Origin: Henckelia pumila | Lineage: Eukaryota; Streptophyta; Magnoliopsida; Lamiales; Gesneriaceae | Assembly: GCF_033568475.1 (NCBI RefSeq) | Contig: NC_133123.1 | Location: 132,962,930-133,026,929 of the forward strand | Reading direction: 5' to 3' | Length of the DNA: 64,000 nt | Shown: one piece after another, positions 36,564-48,325 of the stretch | Layout: each line of letters starts with the position of its first letter | How positions within the stretch are numbered: position 1 is the first letter of the stretch | Notes under the pieces: generated by a model | What the model was told of the DNA's origin: nothing | The model's input: the letters and a program-made list of their open reading frames with translations, nothing else | The model's database searches: none | Position numbers and translations under genes: made by a program

Positions 36564-36834
36564 AGCGCTGGAGCGCATGAGAATCGGCGCTGGAGCGCCC
36601 GATGCTTGTCCGAGAGAGAGCTGGAGCGCATGAGAATTGGCGCTGGAGCGCCCGATGCTTGTCCGAGAGAGCGCTGGAGCGCTTGGAAAACGGCGCTGGA
36701 GCGCAAAACCTTCGACTTTTGAATTCACCGAATAGCGCTGGAGCTCTGGATGATCAGCGCTGGAGCGCTTAACCTTCGACTTTTGGCAATTAAAGAATAG
36801 CGCTGGAGCGCTGTATGGCTAGCGCTGGAGCGCC
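36564..36834. repeat. Internal AGCGCTGGAGCGC palindrome cluster of the Athila-like element
   Basis: About ten copies of GCGCTGGAGCGC or one-base variants, partly ordered in a larger unit (CGATGCTTGTCCGAGAGAG repeated; CCTTCGACTTTTG repeated). Same core as in the LTR clusters, but in the internal region between integrase and the env-position frame. Confidence 0.92.
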
Positions 36835-37051
36835 TGAGCTTCGAAGTTTTGCACTCCTAAGAATGATTTTGTGCATAAAATTACCTGCAATAAAACTCTT
36901 AATTAGGACATAAATTAGTAAAATAAATAAAAAGACTGAAATTCAATAAAATTAACTAAGAAAATAAAATAAAGTAAAACCAAATTAAAATTTGGGTTGC
37001 CTCCCAAAGAGCGCTTGGTTTAACGTCGTCAGCCCGACTTTTCTGGAGTGT

Positions 37052-40000
37052 TTATGCAGGGTCTATCAAAGCAACTTTCTCCATGTTCCGCACTTCATTG
37101 CCAAAGTAATGTTTCAACCTCTGCCCATTGACTTGAAAGGTTTGACCATCTGTACAGCTCAGTTCAATGGCTCCATAGGAATGCACTTTCACCATGATGA
37201 ACGGATCAGACCAACGAGATTTCAACTTACCTGGAAATAATCTGAGACGAGAATTAAACAATAATACATGCTGCCCAGGCTCGAACTCTCTCTTCAGTAA
37301 TATTTTGGCATGCCACTTTTTGGTCTGTTCTTTGTAGAGCTTGACATTTTCGTATGAATGATTACGAAACTCCTCGATCTCGTGTAACTGCAACAATCGC
37401 TCTTCACCGGCAGCTTTCGGATCAAAATTCAGCTTTTTCACTGCCCAATACGCTTGATGCTCCAACTCTACTGGCAGATGACATGCTTTACCAAAGACCA
37501 ACCTGTATGGCGACATGCCAATAGGAGTTTTGAACGCGGTCCGGTATGCCCATAGTGCATCATCCAACTTGATTGCCCAATCCTTCCGGTTCGTGTTGAC
37601 ATTCTTTTCCAGAATTTGCTTAATTTCCCGGTTGGATATTTTAGCTTGCCCATTTGTTTGCGGATGGTATGCACATGCCACTTTATGCCGAACACCATAT
37701 TTTGTCAGTAATAAGATTTTATTGCAAAAATGCGTACCTTCATCACTGATAATGTCCCTTGGAGTTCCAAACCTCGTGAAAATATGTTTCTGCACAAACT
37801 GCACCAGTACACGAGCATCATTAGTGGAGGTGGTGATGCCTTCCACCCATTTCGAGACATAATCAACAGCCAATAAAATGTAAGATTGCCCAAAAGATAT
37901 AGGAAATGGTCCCATAAAATCAATTCCCCACACATCAAATAATTCAACTTCTAAAATATTGGTGAGAGGTAATTCATGACGCCTAGATATATTTCTCATC
38001 CTTTGACATCTATCACATGATTTTACCAAGGTATAACTGTCTTTGAATAAATTTGGCCAGTAAAAACCAGACTGAAGTACCTTGGCGGCTGTCCGTGTGG
38101 CTCCAAAGTGACCACCATACGGTGCCGAATGATATTGTTCCAAAATTTCTTTTGCTTCAGCTTCCTCTACACATCTTCTTATCATTTGGTCCGAACACTT
38201 CTTGTACACAAACGGATCATCTCACAGATAGAATTTGACATCATGAAAAAATTTCTTCCTTTGGCGATGATTAAGATCTGGAGGTAAAACACCACAAGAA
38301 AGAAAATTAGCAAAATCAGCAAACCAAGGAAGTTTAGAAGTTATCTCAAAAAGATGTTCATCAGGAAATTTCTCCTTGATGAGGCCATGTTCAACTCTTC
38401 CTTCCAACTCCAAGTGAGACAGATGATCCGCCACTAAATTCTCACTCCCTTTCTTGTCTCTAATTTCAAAGTCAAACTCTTGTAGTAAGAGTATCCACCG
38501 AATCAATCTCGGCTTGGCATCCTTCTTGGCAAAGAGATAACGAATAGCTGCATGGTCAGTGTAAACAATTACTTTAGAGCCAATGAGATAGGACCTAAAT
38601 TTTTCAAAAGAAAACACCACAGCCAACATCTCTTTTTCAGTAGTAGTGTAATTTTGTTGGGCTCCGTCAAGAGTGCGGCTAACATAGTAAATTGCCCGAA
38701 ACATTTTATCTCTTCTTTGTCCCAAAACTGGTCCCACAGCATAATCGCTGGTATCACACATCACTTCAAACGGCTCTTTCCAGTCAGGCACAATCATAAT
38801 AGGCGCAGAAATTAATGCCTCCTTGATCTTTGTGAATGCCTGCAAACACGCATCATCAAAAATAAAAGATGTATCTTTTTCTAATAAATTACACAAAGGC
38901 TTAGTAATTTTAGAAAAATCTCTGATAAAACGACGATAGAACCCGGCGTGTCCCAAGAAACTTCTAATGGCTTTCACATTATTTGGCGGTGGAAGCTTTT
39001 CAATCGCAACCACTTTTGCTCGATCCACCTCAAGCCCATTAGATGACACTTTATGCCCAAGTACGATGCCTTCTTGCACCATGAAGTGACATTTTTCCCA
39101 GTTAAGCACTAGATTTTTCTCTTGGAAACGCTGCAAAACAAGGGTCAGATTGTGCAAACAATGATCAAAAGAAGACCCAAACACAGAAAAATCATCCATA
39201 AAAATTTCCATCACTTCTTCCACCATGTCAGAAAAAATTGCCATCATGCACCGCTGAAAAGTAGCCGGTGCATTACACAAACCAAATGGCATTCTCCTAA
39301 AAGCATAAGTACCATAGGGACATGTGAAAGTTGTTTTCTCTTGATCCTCTGGCGCTATAGCAATTTGATTGTAGCCAGAATAGCCATCTAAAAAACAGTA
39401 ATGTTTATACCCTGCCAACCTGTCAAGCATCTGATCAATAAAAAGAAGAGGAAAATGATATTTTCTAGTAGCCTTATTCAACCTTCTATAATCAATGCAA
39501 ACTCTCCAACCAGTAACAGTACGAGTCGAAATCAACTCGTTTTTCTCATTTTTTACCACAGTCATACCTTCTTTTTTCGGCACAACCTGTAATGGCGACA
39601 CCCAAGAACTGTCAAATATAACATAAATAATACCAGCATTCAATAATTTCAACACCTCAGCTTTTACTACTTCTTTCATCGCAGGATTTAACCTCCTTTG
39701 ATGATCAACATAAGGACTATACGACTCCTCCATTAAAATCTTATGCATGCAAATATTGGGACTAATTCCCTTGATATCAGAAATAGACCAACCCAAAGCA
39801 GATTTAAATTTTCTCAAGACTCTTAATAATTTATCCTTTTCATCATGAGTAAGATAAGATGAAATAATTACCGGGTTAGTCGAATTTTCTCCCAAAAATG
39901 CATAACATAAATGACCAGGCAGTTCTTTCAATTCAGGAGTAGAAACTGGTACCTCTTTTTCGACTTCCTCAGACAATGCTTTAATTTTGTCTTGGCCATC

Positions 40001-41089
40001 CTTTTCCTTTGGCAAACTTTCAAGAGCAAGAAATTGCTCTCTAAGTTCCCAATCATCATCATCCACTTGATTTATGGAATTAATCAAGCACCTAGCCAAT
40101 GCGTTCTCCAATTCCAATCCTGCACAAAAATTATTCTCATAAGAATTTGATAAATCAATGCGATTACAAGAATGTACCTCATCTTGGTATTTCATGGTTT
40201 TATAGATATTGAAAGTGACAGCTTCACCACCAACTCGTAGAGTTAGTTCACCCTCCTGCACATCTATTAACGCTCTGCCAGTCGCCAAGAATGGTCTCTC
40301 CAAAATTAGAGGGACATCTTGATCTTCTTCCATATCAAACACTACAAAGTCAGCAGGAAAAATAAACTTATCTACTTTTACCAAGACATCTTCCACAACT
40401 CCTCGAGGATATGTCAAAGAACGATCAGCCAACTGCAGAGTAATCGTGGTTGGTTTCACCTCGCCAAGCTCCAAAGATCTGAAAATAGATAAAGGCATTA
40501 AATTAATACTTGCACCTAAATCACATAATGCCCTATTAACAGTCGCACCACCAATAATACAAGGAATAGTGAAACTCCATGGATCTTTCAATTTCTGTGG
40601 CAATTTCTTTTGCAGGATGGCGCTGCACTCCTCTGTCAACTTCATTGTTTCGAACTCTTCAAGCTTTCTCTTCCTCGCCATCACATCCTTCATGAATTTA
40701 GCATAATGCAGCATCTGCTCCAAAGCATCAGCGAATGAAATATTTATATGAATTTTCTTGAAGATGTCAAGAAACTTAAAAAATTTTTCATCCAACGCTT
40801 TCTTCTTGAACCGCTGAGGATATGGCAGAACAAATTTTTGCACATGCGGTTTCTCAGGCACAACTGCAGACTTGCTGGAATTTTTGCTATTAGAATTTTC
40901 GGACTCCACCACAATCTCTTCAACTTCCTCGTCATCCACTGCCTTCGGCTTATCTGTTCCAAGTTCCTTACCACTTCTAAGAATAACAGCCTTGCATTGC
41001 TCTCTAGGATTAACCTCGGTATTGCTAGGAAACACACCTCTCTGCTGATTATTCAATGCATTTCGCCAATTGACCAATTTGTGTTTCAA
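37052..41089 (-). pseudogene. Athila-like pol: protease, RT, RNase H, integrase
   Basis: Minus strand, one frame with one internal stop (TGA at 38224-38222) between RNase H and integrase. Protease: CDLGASINLMP, the Athila form. RT: RVCIDYRRLN, FPFGLCNAP-type RMPFGLCNAPATF and the catalytic FMDD (about 39200). RNase H: TTTEKEMLAVVF, YTDHAAIRYL. Integrase: His-His-Cys-Cys zinc site ([11 protein letters not shown] to CDRCQR), WGIDFMGPF and SDEGTHF with two catalytic Asp, but the third catalytic position reads [10 protein letters not shown] where Glu is expected, so Lys replaces it. The start of pol overlaps the end of gag in another frame near 41060 (a frameshift). Integrase would be inactive even without the stop. 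Confidence 0.92.
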
Positions 41090-42344
41090 GATTTTTTATA
41101 GAAGCGCTCACATTGGTCAAGTGCGTCTCCATACTATCCAGATTATTCTCATTCCTCTTAAATCTTGTGGAAGACTCTGAAATAAAATTATGCACCAAAT
41201 CTTCCAAAGATGCCTTACCCTCACCATTCTGAGTATTGAACCCCAGTGGAGGATTCAACACATTCTTATTGTTTGCATAAGAAAAATTCTCATGATTACG
41301 CAAACTAGGATGATACTGATTGGGTACAGGATTACCTCGATAATTGTTATAATTCCTGTTGTTCACATATTGCGCTTGCTCCACACTCTCAAATCCATCA
41401 GCAGAATTTACTGCAGTCGCCAGTGATGCTGTCTAAGTAGAACTTTGATTCCCTTTGGTTAGTGCAGCCAACTGTGTAGAAATAGTAGCCATCTGAGCAG
41501 TCAAAGCAGTGAATGCATCAACCTCATGAATTCCAGCAGGCTTTCTTATTGCAGATCTCTCACTTGGCCACTGATAACTGTTAACAGTCATTTGCTCAAG
41601 CATCTCATAAGCCTGTTCAGAAAATTTAGAAAATATTGAACCTCCAGCTGCAGCATCCACAGAAATACGAGTTGGCCCATTCAAACCATTGTAGAATAGT
41701 TCGATCTGTTCACAATCTGGAAAATTATGGTTTGGACACTTCCTAAGCAACTCCTTGTACCGCTCCTAGTCTTCATACAATTGCTCAAAATCTTGCTGTT
41801 TGAATGTAGTGATCTCTATTTTCAACTGAGCCGACTTAGCAGGTGGGAAATACTTAGCCAAAAATTTGGAAGCCATATCCTCCCATGTAGTGATACTTCC
41901 AAGAGGTAGTGATTGCAACCAACTACGAGCATTGTCCCTAAGAGAGAACGCGAACAATCATAGTTTGATTGTGTCCTCAGTAACACCATGAATCTTTACT
42001 GTGTCAGCAATCTCCAGAAAAGTACGTAGGTGCAAATTTGGATCTTCAGTAGCTGCACCCCTGAACTGATTTTGCTGCACCATATTAATCAGAGCTGGCT
42101 TCAACTCAAAATTATTTGCTGTGATATTTTGCCTAGCTATCCCAGAATAATGAGTATTGATCATCGGTCGAAAGTGATCTCTGATCAGCACCGGGGCATT
42201 ATTGACAACTCTTTCTCTTTCTCTTTCTTCAGCCATTTGTTGCAACTCTTCTCTTCTAGCTTTTCTCAAAGCTTTAGCAGTTTTCTCAATTTTCGGATCA
42301 AAGAGCAGTGAGTCGTAAATTTGGCTTTTTCGCATAAACTGCAT
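41049..42344 (-). pseudogene. Athila-like gag
   Basis: Minus strand, one frame from MQFMRKSQIYDSLLFDP to the overlap with pol, broken by stops at 41960-41958 (TGA), 41768-41766 (TAG) and 41435-41433 (TAG). The Retrotrans_gag core is clear: DPNLHLRTFLEIADTVK, FSLRDNARSWLQSLP, TTWEDMASKFLAKYFPP and the LFYNGLNGPTRISVDAAAGG block. A CCHC zinc knuckle is not seen, as is usual in Athila. It begins 130 bases inside the PBS. Confidence 0.88.
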
Positions 42345-42449
42345 AGAGAGGAAAGATTTAAAATTAGAACCAAAAAAATAAAATAAAATGCTCTAAATCA
42401 AAATTAAGACTAATTAGCAAAATTTAATATAAATCAAATAAAATTCAAT

Positions 42450-42467
42450 TCCCCGGCAACGGCGCCA
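42450..42467 (-). other. Primer-binding site of the Athila-like element (tRNA-Asp type)
   Basis: Minus-strand TGGCGCCGTTGCCGGGG, a few bases inside the 5' LTR edge. This is the well-known tRNA-Asp type PBS of Athila/Tat elements. Confidence 0.9.
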
Positions 42468-42552
42468 AAAACTTGTTGCGTGTTTTTCGCTCGCAAGCGC
42501 ACGATGTCAAGTTATAATATAGGAATTAAGTCCAAGTCGATCCCACGGAGAA

Positions 42553-44604
42553 TGTGAGACCTCGGTTCTAAACATCTAATTAAGGAATAAACAATAATTA
42601 AGCATCCAAGATCTAAGAACTAAAAGCAAAGCAAAGGAAAAAAAAAAATTTTTTTAAAAGAGGGCCGCGCTCGGGCGGCCAAAAACCGCCGCTCGAGCGC
42701 GCCCTGGACAGAGGCGCTACTGGTCTCGGGGTGGGGTACGCTCGGGCTGCTAAAAATTGCAGCTCGGGCCCCCCCCCCCCCCCCCCCCCTATAGCTGTCC
42801 CGAGCCCCCTATAGCTGAAACAAAACAGCAGAAAGCATGCTTGCAACTCCATCTAAATCTATTCCAATGTAATCCAAATCAACACATACATTATAAATGC
42901 AGTTCCTCCGATTAATACATGAAGTTCTAGGGTTTAACAACTACTCCAAAAATAGAACATGCCACGGTAACAATACTGCAAAGCTTGCATGTCAATACAA
43001 CATAATAACGAAGTTCGATATCTAAACATGTTCTAACAACGCTAGGTAGACATGCTGACACGACTTCTAAACCGAGTCTCACTGCTACAACTTTCCCTCG
43101 GAGCTAACCATGCCTCTTCTGACTTGATCCTGCCTCACCTGTTGCCAAGTACACATACAAAACAAAGCAACAGCCGGATAACCGGTGAGAATGATAATCC
43201 CAGTAAAAGCAACATATCAAATAATGGATATACAACATGCTATCAAACAACATATTCAAGTCGAAGCTAAATATATGCATGTCTTTAAAACCAGGATATC
43301 GATTCTGATAAACAAGGGAGTGCTGCTCTGCTTTTGGGATCCCGAGGATGAGATCACGTAACAACTCACCGACTCTCCCAATCGAGGTGGTGCCACGTAT
43401 CCCACTCCTCTAGACTTTGAGCAACCATAATGAGTATGCTAGCACTAGGCGAAATACTACAACCTAGGCCACTCAATCATAGTTCCCAAACGTCTAAACA
43501 AAAAGGGCGGTTCTGCCCGCTGAAAACAAGATTGGCTCAAGATGAATGCATAACAGAAACATAAAACATAAGCCATTTAACAAAAGCCAAAACAATCAAA
43601 CAAAACACAAGTTCCTCATGCTAGAACAAGTGTAGATGCAAGTACGTGATTTCAAAAGGGAAAACTCGAGAACCACAGTCCCGAGTATGCTATCCCGCTA
43701 CAATGACTGCTTTTACCTTTCAATGCAGTAGCTTCCAACTCCGGATACGCTACAAAAGAGATTGTATCAACAACTATACAATCTAACAACAACAAGGCAA
43801 CGGTTCAAGGAAATGCTCTATACCGTTCTTTGTTCAAATCTCGGAAACGATCAAACAGCTGCTAACACTGGGCTTGATACCTCCAAACGGATCTGTACGG
43901 AGACAAATGAATGATCAATAACCAAGATCAACTTATAAGCCAAGTTCCAACAACTCAAAAACGGTTCAAAATCCCCAAAACTCAAACCGACGGCATAACG
44001 GCTATAACTGAACAAACCGGCAACGCAGACGGCAGTTCAATACCAATAACAACTCAATTCAATGCTAATACAACAACAACAAGACAAACCCAACAAATCT
44101 CAAAACTCACATTTTCGAAAATAGCTTCCAAAAATCATAACAATTCCGAACGTCGCTCTATTTCAAAACCGACAGATAATTAACGATCAGAACTCTGTCA
44201 AGAACAACATACTCGAATCTAGAACGATTCTAACAACATCCAAAAACTAGAATGTATCGGATCGAAGAAGAACTTACGATATAACAGAGCTCTCACTGCA
44301 GTGATCGATAATCTGCCTTCAGAAATAATTTCCAACGGACGGATCGAGCCCGGGATGAAATCACAAAGCTCAAAAGCTCAAAAGTGGCGTCTACAATGGA
44401 GGAGGCGTGCTTGAGGAAGGAGAAGAAAGCTTCTCCAATCAAATCCAAGTGTAGATAATATATAAAAATCAATATTTGCGTTTTATTCCCTGAAATTTCC
44501 AAAATTTGCAAAAAGGACCATGATCAAAATCAAACCGGCTCGAGAACTCTGTAATCTCTGATTAACTCAAATAAACTCATTTAAGATAAAAACGGGGCGT
44601 TACA
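42553..44604 (-). mobile_element. Solo LTR, 2052 bp, inside the Athila 5' LTR
   Basis: Plus-strand ends TGTGAGACCTCGG and CGGGGCGTTACA; flanks are gagaa on both sides (42548-42552 and 44605-44609). In transcription sense it runs TGTAACGCCCCG to CCGAGGTCTCACA, similar to the solo LTR at 5016-7605. No retroviral domain inside. A GC-rich inverted-repeat cluster and a run of 21 C lie 110-240 bases from its 3' end. This is the third nesting level of the block. Confidence 0.9.
42661..42789. repeat. CGCTCGGGC-type inverted repeats and poly-C tract
   Basis: Two GC-rich hairpins, GCGCTCGGGCGG / CCGCCGCTCGAGCGC (42667-42701) and CGCTCGGGCTGC / GCAGCTCGGGC (42739-42768), each around an A-rich loop, followed by 21 consecutive C (42769-42789). 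Confidence 0.85.
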
Positions 44605-45517
44605 GAGAATGAATAAATGATATTATATCAAATATTTGCAACTAATAAAATCCTAATCCTATGTAGAGCTACGAAAATGGTTTAATTTTTATAAAACTAA
44701 AATTTGCAAGAAACAAAACTAAATAACCACGAGTTCACGAGAAAAAAATTAAATAATCGAAGAATGCTAGAGGTTCGACTTCACTTGACTGTTCACCAAA
44801 ATTTATTTCTAATGATTGTTCAATTATCAATTCTTCTAGTTTATTAGCCAAAAATCCCTATTATTTTCTACCACCTCTCTCGAGTGTCAAGCAGAAATTC
44901 GTATTCAATAACAAACTCAATATTTCTATCAAAGTTCAATTATTAAATTCGGTAAATATCACAAGAATTCTTCTAATGACTTCTATGGAGTTATTTGCCT
45001 CTCGAACAATATAAACACCAAAGATGTATTTTTCTATGTCGTATTCAAAATCCCCTCTCTCGAGTGATAGATTCTAAATAAATTATCATTCAATCTATGA
45101 CCAGTAAATTGAAAGCATTAAGATCAGGAAAAAAAAATAAACTGTAAGAAGAAATTTAAATATATAAATCAAAATATCTTAATCATGGTTTCCAGTCAAG
45201 ATCCATCTACCTTTAGACTAAGAAATTAGTTCATAATGCAATTCAAAATCAAATAAGACATGTTTTTCCAACAATCCATAAACTAAGAAAAATAGAGTTT
45301 AAAGAGAAACTAGAACGAATTAGAATGAAGCTTCTCAGTCGCCGGATGCCGTCGTCTTCCGTCTTCGTACCGAATTCTCGAGCTATTGTGCAATCCTAAA
45401 CTCTCAATCGTCGTCCTTATGCTCTGAATCCTCTCTAAACCCTCGTATCCTCCAAAATAAGTCATAAAATCCTTTTAAAAACTCGATCAAGACTTTCCAA
45501 AATTCTGAACACTGCCT

Positions 45518-45656
45518 AGCGCTGGAGCGCTAGAACTCGACGCTGGAGCACCCGACAATATTCCTTAATAGCGCTGGAGCGCTATTTCCTCGACTTTTCA
45601 CCTTTCGAAAGAATCCGTATAGCGCTGGAGCGCGTAAATGATAGCGCTGGGGCGCT
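45518..45656. repeat. AGCGCTGGAGCGCT palindrome cluster in Athila 5' LTR
   Basis: Partner of 34365-34527, with one unit fewer and variants such as AGCGCTGGAGCGCG and CGCTGGAGCACC. Confidence 0.9.
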
Positions 45657-45828
45657 ATATTGATTAAATCTCAAAATCCATTTTTCAACTCTTTTCTCCA
45701 AATTTTTTTGTCCCTTTTTCCTCAAATAAAATAATTAACACTCAAATTTCTGCAAACAACACAAACAACAAAAGAAATGCATAATATCGCTCAAAACACA
45801 ACAAAAGCCAACCTAATTCATATAAAAT

Positions 45829-45851
45829 ATAAGTGCAAAAATTGCACTTAT
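45829..45851. repeat. 10-bp perfect inverted repeat at the Athila LTR edge
   Basis: ATAAGTGCAA and TTGCACTTAT around a three-base AAA loop, ending two bases inside the LTR terminus. Confidence 0.95.
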
Positions 45852-45858
45852 CACACAT

Positions 45859-47327
45859 CAATTTTGGGATTGGATGAATTGATGAGTTCACTTCGAACAT
45901 ATGAGTTAGAGATAAATTTTGGAAAAAAAGGACAAAGTTAAGTCTATTGCACTTCAAGTTTCTAATGACTCATACAATGATTTTGTTGATCTGACACAGA
46001 GAGTCAACGAGTCTGACTTAGGAGATGATTCAATCGCCTTTCTTACCAAACAATTTGGTAACTACTTGAAGAGAATGAGAGATTTTAAGAAACCTGGTCA
46101 GAAACCTAAAGTTTTGAATGCTCCTACTGTTGGAAAACCATTGAGGATATGCAGACCAGAACAGAATACCATCCCTTCAAAGAGTCAAAATCACTTTCAG
46201 AAAGAAGGAAAAACACTGAATATCTCAAAGAAGTTTGAATCTGTGAAATGTCATGAGTGCACAGGCTTCGGTCACTATGCTAATGAGTGCCCAACCAAAC
46301 TTCGCAAAGGAATGTGTGTTTTCCTAAGTGATGATGAAGATGAGGAAGGAACAGAACAAGGAGAAGAAGAGACTCACAATGCTCTTTCAGTTTTGGTGCT
46401 GCAGAAGAAACACAGTGTTATCATAGGTGTCACAATACTTGGTCACAACACTGACCAAAAGGTACTGTGTTTGAATGCATATGTTTCTGGAGACTCAAAT
46501 CAGGAAGCTGGTGAAGTAGAACTGTCTTGAGATAATGCTCAGAAGATGTATGAAGAATTGTATAATGACTGGATATTAAGGAACAATACAAATTCTGCTT
46601 TAATAAAGGAGAACAGTGAACTGAAAGCTTCAGTGGCTAGACTTGAAGTTGTTCTGAGCAAGAAGGATTTAGAACTAGGCAAGGTCAAAGAAGAGCTTGG
46701 AAGAGCCAATGCAACTCTCGCAAAGTATAATTCAAGCAAGACCAAGTTGGATTCAATTCTGATGATGGGAAAAGATGATAGAGCTGGTCTAGGGTTTCAT
46801 AATAGCAAGTTTGAAGTTGGGGAGTCGTCACAAACTATTTTTATCAAAGAGAAAAGTAACTCTGCTAGTGTTCCAATTGCAATTCCAAAGGAAAAACCAA
46901 TTTCATTGAAGGCACAAGCTCCTGTTCAGAGGAAAAAGAAAATGAAGCGTAGGTTTGTTTGTCATTACTGTCATAAGCAAGGTCACATCAAGCCTTACTG
47001 TTATAAGCTCAGGTATGACTATATGTACTGAAATTCCAGGCAAGAGCTGTCATCAGTGTTGCCAACACTGAACCAGAACACTGCAAGGAAAAAAAATTCT
47101 GAGAAAAAGGTTTGGGTACCAAAAGCTAAATCTAGTTGTAATGTCGTTTATACTTCCTTGAAAACTAATGTTGCAGGTCATTGGTACTTCGACAGTGGCA
47201 GTTCACGCCACATGACAGGATTGAAGAAGTATCATTCTGTCTATTTTGAACAAGATAAAGGAAAAGTGACATATGGAGGAGGAGCCAATGGAAAGATTGT
47301 TGGAAAAGAAACTTTGAATGTAGAAGG
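45859..47327 (+). pseudogene. Sirevirus-like gag second part and protease
   Basis: Continues the gag frame of 32571-33151 (LDELMSSLRTYELEI), with a first zinc knuckle CHECTGFGHYANEC near 46250, an acidic stretch, a coiled-coil-like segment (ENSELKASVARLEVVLSKKDLEL), a second zinc knuckle CHYCHKQGHIKPYC near 46960, and the protease active site WYFDSGSSRHMTG near 47180. Two in-frame stops lie at 46528-46530 and 47029-47031. Two zinc knuckles and this order are characteristic of Sirevirus/SIRE elements. The protease is cut at 47327 by the composite insertion and continues at 61535. Confidence 0.9.
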
Positions 47328-47706
47328 TGTAATGCCCCACTGTATCAAGATGGGTCTTTTCAGCGTGCTTATGTCCTCACTCACACGCACCCTGGAAAAC
47401 TTTCCAGGGGGTCACCCATCCTATAATTGCCCCAAGTCAAGCACGCTTAACTTTGGAGTTCTTATGTGATGAGCTTCCGAAAAGAAGATACACCTTCTTG
47501 ATATGAATAGTACATATGAAATCTTTTAAGCTCTCCTCAACCATGTAGTCCCATACCTACACAGTCTCAGAATCCCTCTCATTCCGGCACGGGATCGGTT
47601 CATTCATGTCTCCCTCCGCCTAGAAGCCTATCAGGAGCCGCTCATTGTCCGTGCAACCTCTTGGCACTGGCGATCACTCCCTGCCTCTTCAGCCCTGGGC
47701 GTCACA
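47328..47706. mobile_element. Cassandra-type LTR (379 bp)
   Basis: Begins TGTAATGCCCCAC and ends CTGGGCGTCACA, mutually inverted at the ends. Contains a 5S rRNA-derived stretch in antisense. Cassandra terminal-repeat retrotransposons in miniature carry exactly this kind of 5S sequence in their LTRs (family knowledge). Only one LTR and no PBS are seen next to it. Confidence 0.75.
47399..47475 (-). other. 5S rRNA-derived sequence within the Cassandra-type LTR
   Basis: On the minus strand the order GAACTCCAAAGTTAAGCGTG then CTTGACTTGGGG and AGGATGGGTGACC followed by CCTGG parallels the central part of plant 5S rRNA, including the internal Pol III control words (GTTAAGCGTGCTT and GGATGGGTGACC). 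The 5' and 3' ends of 5S are not kept, so it is not a 5S gene. Confidence 0.75.
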
Positions 47707-48132
47707 TGACAAATAAAAAATGAACTGCTACTGACCTGAAACCACTAACAAGAGTGTTAAGGGGGGGCCGAAAGGTGTTCCGGCGTATCCCCTCCGACGC
47801 TCAAGTCAGATGCTAGGATAGCAAAAATATAGAGAGTGGTGTGTGCACACGAGTGAAAAATTAGGATCCGAATAATAAAAATAAACCTGGTATTTACAGG
47901 AGAGAGCTCCGGGTTTATCGCTTGCCTTCCTTATCAGGAACCCGAGAATCCCGGGATTACAATCCCGGATATCTAGGCTGAGATCTCGCTTAAATCTGAT
48001 TCAATAAAGGAAAGAGAGAAATGAATCATTACTGAGCCCCTGAACTCACCCTTAACACTGATCCTAACACCTTATCTAGCTCGTCCAGGTGGACAAACCA
48101 ATCTACGAAGCTAATTCCCCATTGATAACAAC

Positions 48133-48325
48133 GCCGAGCTGAGCTCCCTAACACCTAAGATGAGCTTCCGACCCGAGCCGGGAATTATGGAGAGGGAGCC
48201 TCGCCGAGCTCCGAGCTCCCGAGCGAGCTCCCGACCCGAGCTGGGAATTATGGCGAGGGAGCCTTGCCGAGCTCCGAGCTCCCGAGCTGAGCTCTCGCCG
48301 AGCTCCAAGCTCCCGAGCTGAACTC
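48133..48325. repeat. GAGCTC palindrome cluster, unit 1
   Basis: About a dozen GAGCTC/GAGCTCC/GAGCTGAGCTC words in a repeat of CCGACCCGAGC(C/T)GGGAATTATGG and GCCGAGCTCCGAGCTCCCGAG. Confidence 0.9.

Larger units (their letters stand above)
33152..45853 (-). mobile_element. Athila-like Gypsy retrotransposon, 12.7 kb, minus strand
   Basis: Complete element inserted in the Sirevirus gag. The ends are TGTTGCG (left, plus strand) and CACTTATCA (right); both are flanked by cacat (33147-33151 and 45854-45858). On the minus strand the order is 5' LTR (45853-42474, itself interrupted), PBS, gag (42344-41049), pol with protease, RT, RNase H and integrase (41089-37052), a palindrome cluster, an env-position frame (35800-34727) and the 3' LTR (about 34661-33152). 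The coding regions carry several stops, so it is dead. Excision with one target copy reconnects the gag frame of the host element. Confidence 0.93.
42474..45853 (-). mobile_element. 5' LTR of the Athila-like element, interrupted by a solo LTR
   Basis: Two parts, 42474-42552 and 44610-45853, about 1.3 kb together, match the 3' LTR. The gap is a solo LTR with its own target duplication. The copy lacks about 235 bases relative to the 3' LTR. Its outer end carries a 10-bp inverted repeat (45829-45851). Confidence 0.9.

Noticed and set aside
34365-36834. Regularly repeated GCGCTGGAGCGC units could suggest a CRISPR-like array.
   Set aside because: Spacing is irregular, there are no unique spacers of fixed size, no cas genes, and the DNA is plant nuclear with the units inside a retrotransposon.
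47399-47475. A functional 5S rRNA gene.
   Set aside because: Only the central part is similar; both ends are missing and it sits inside an LTR.
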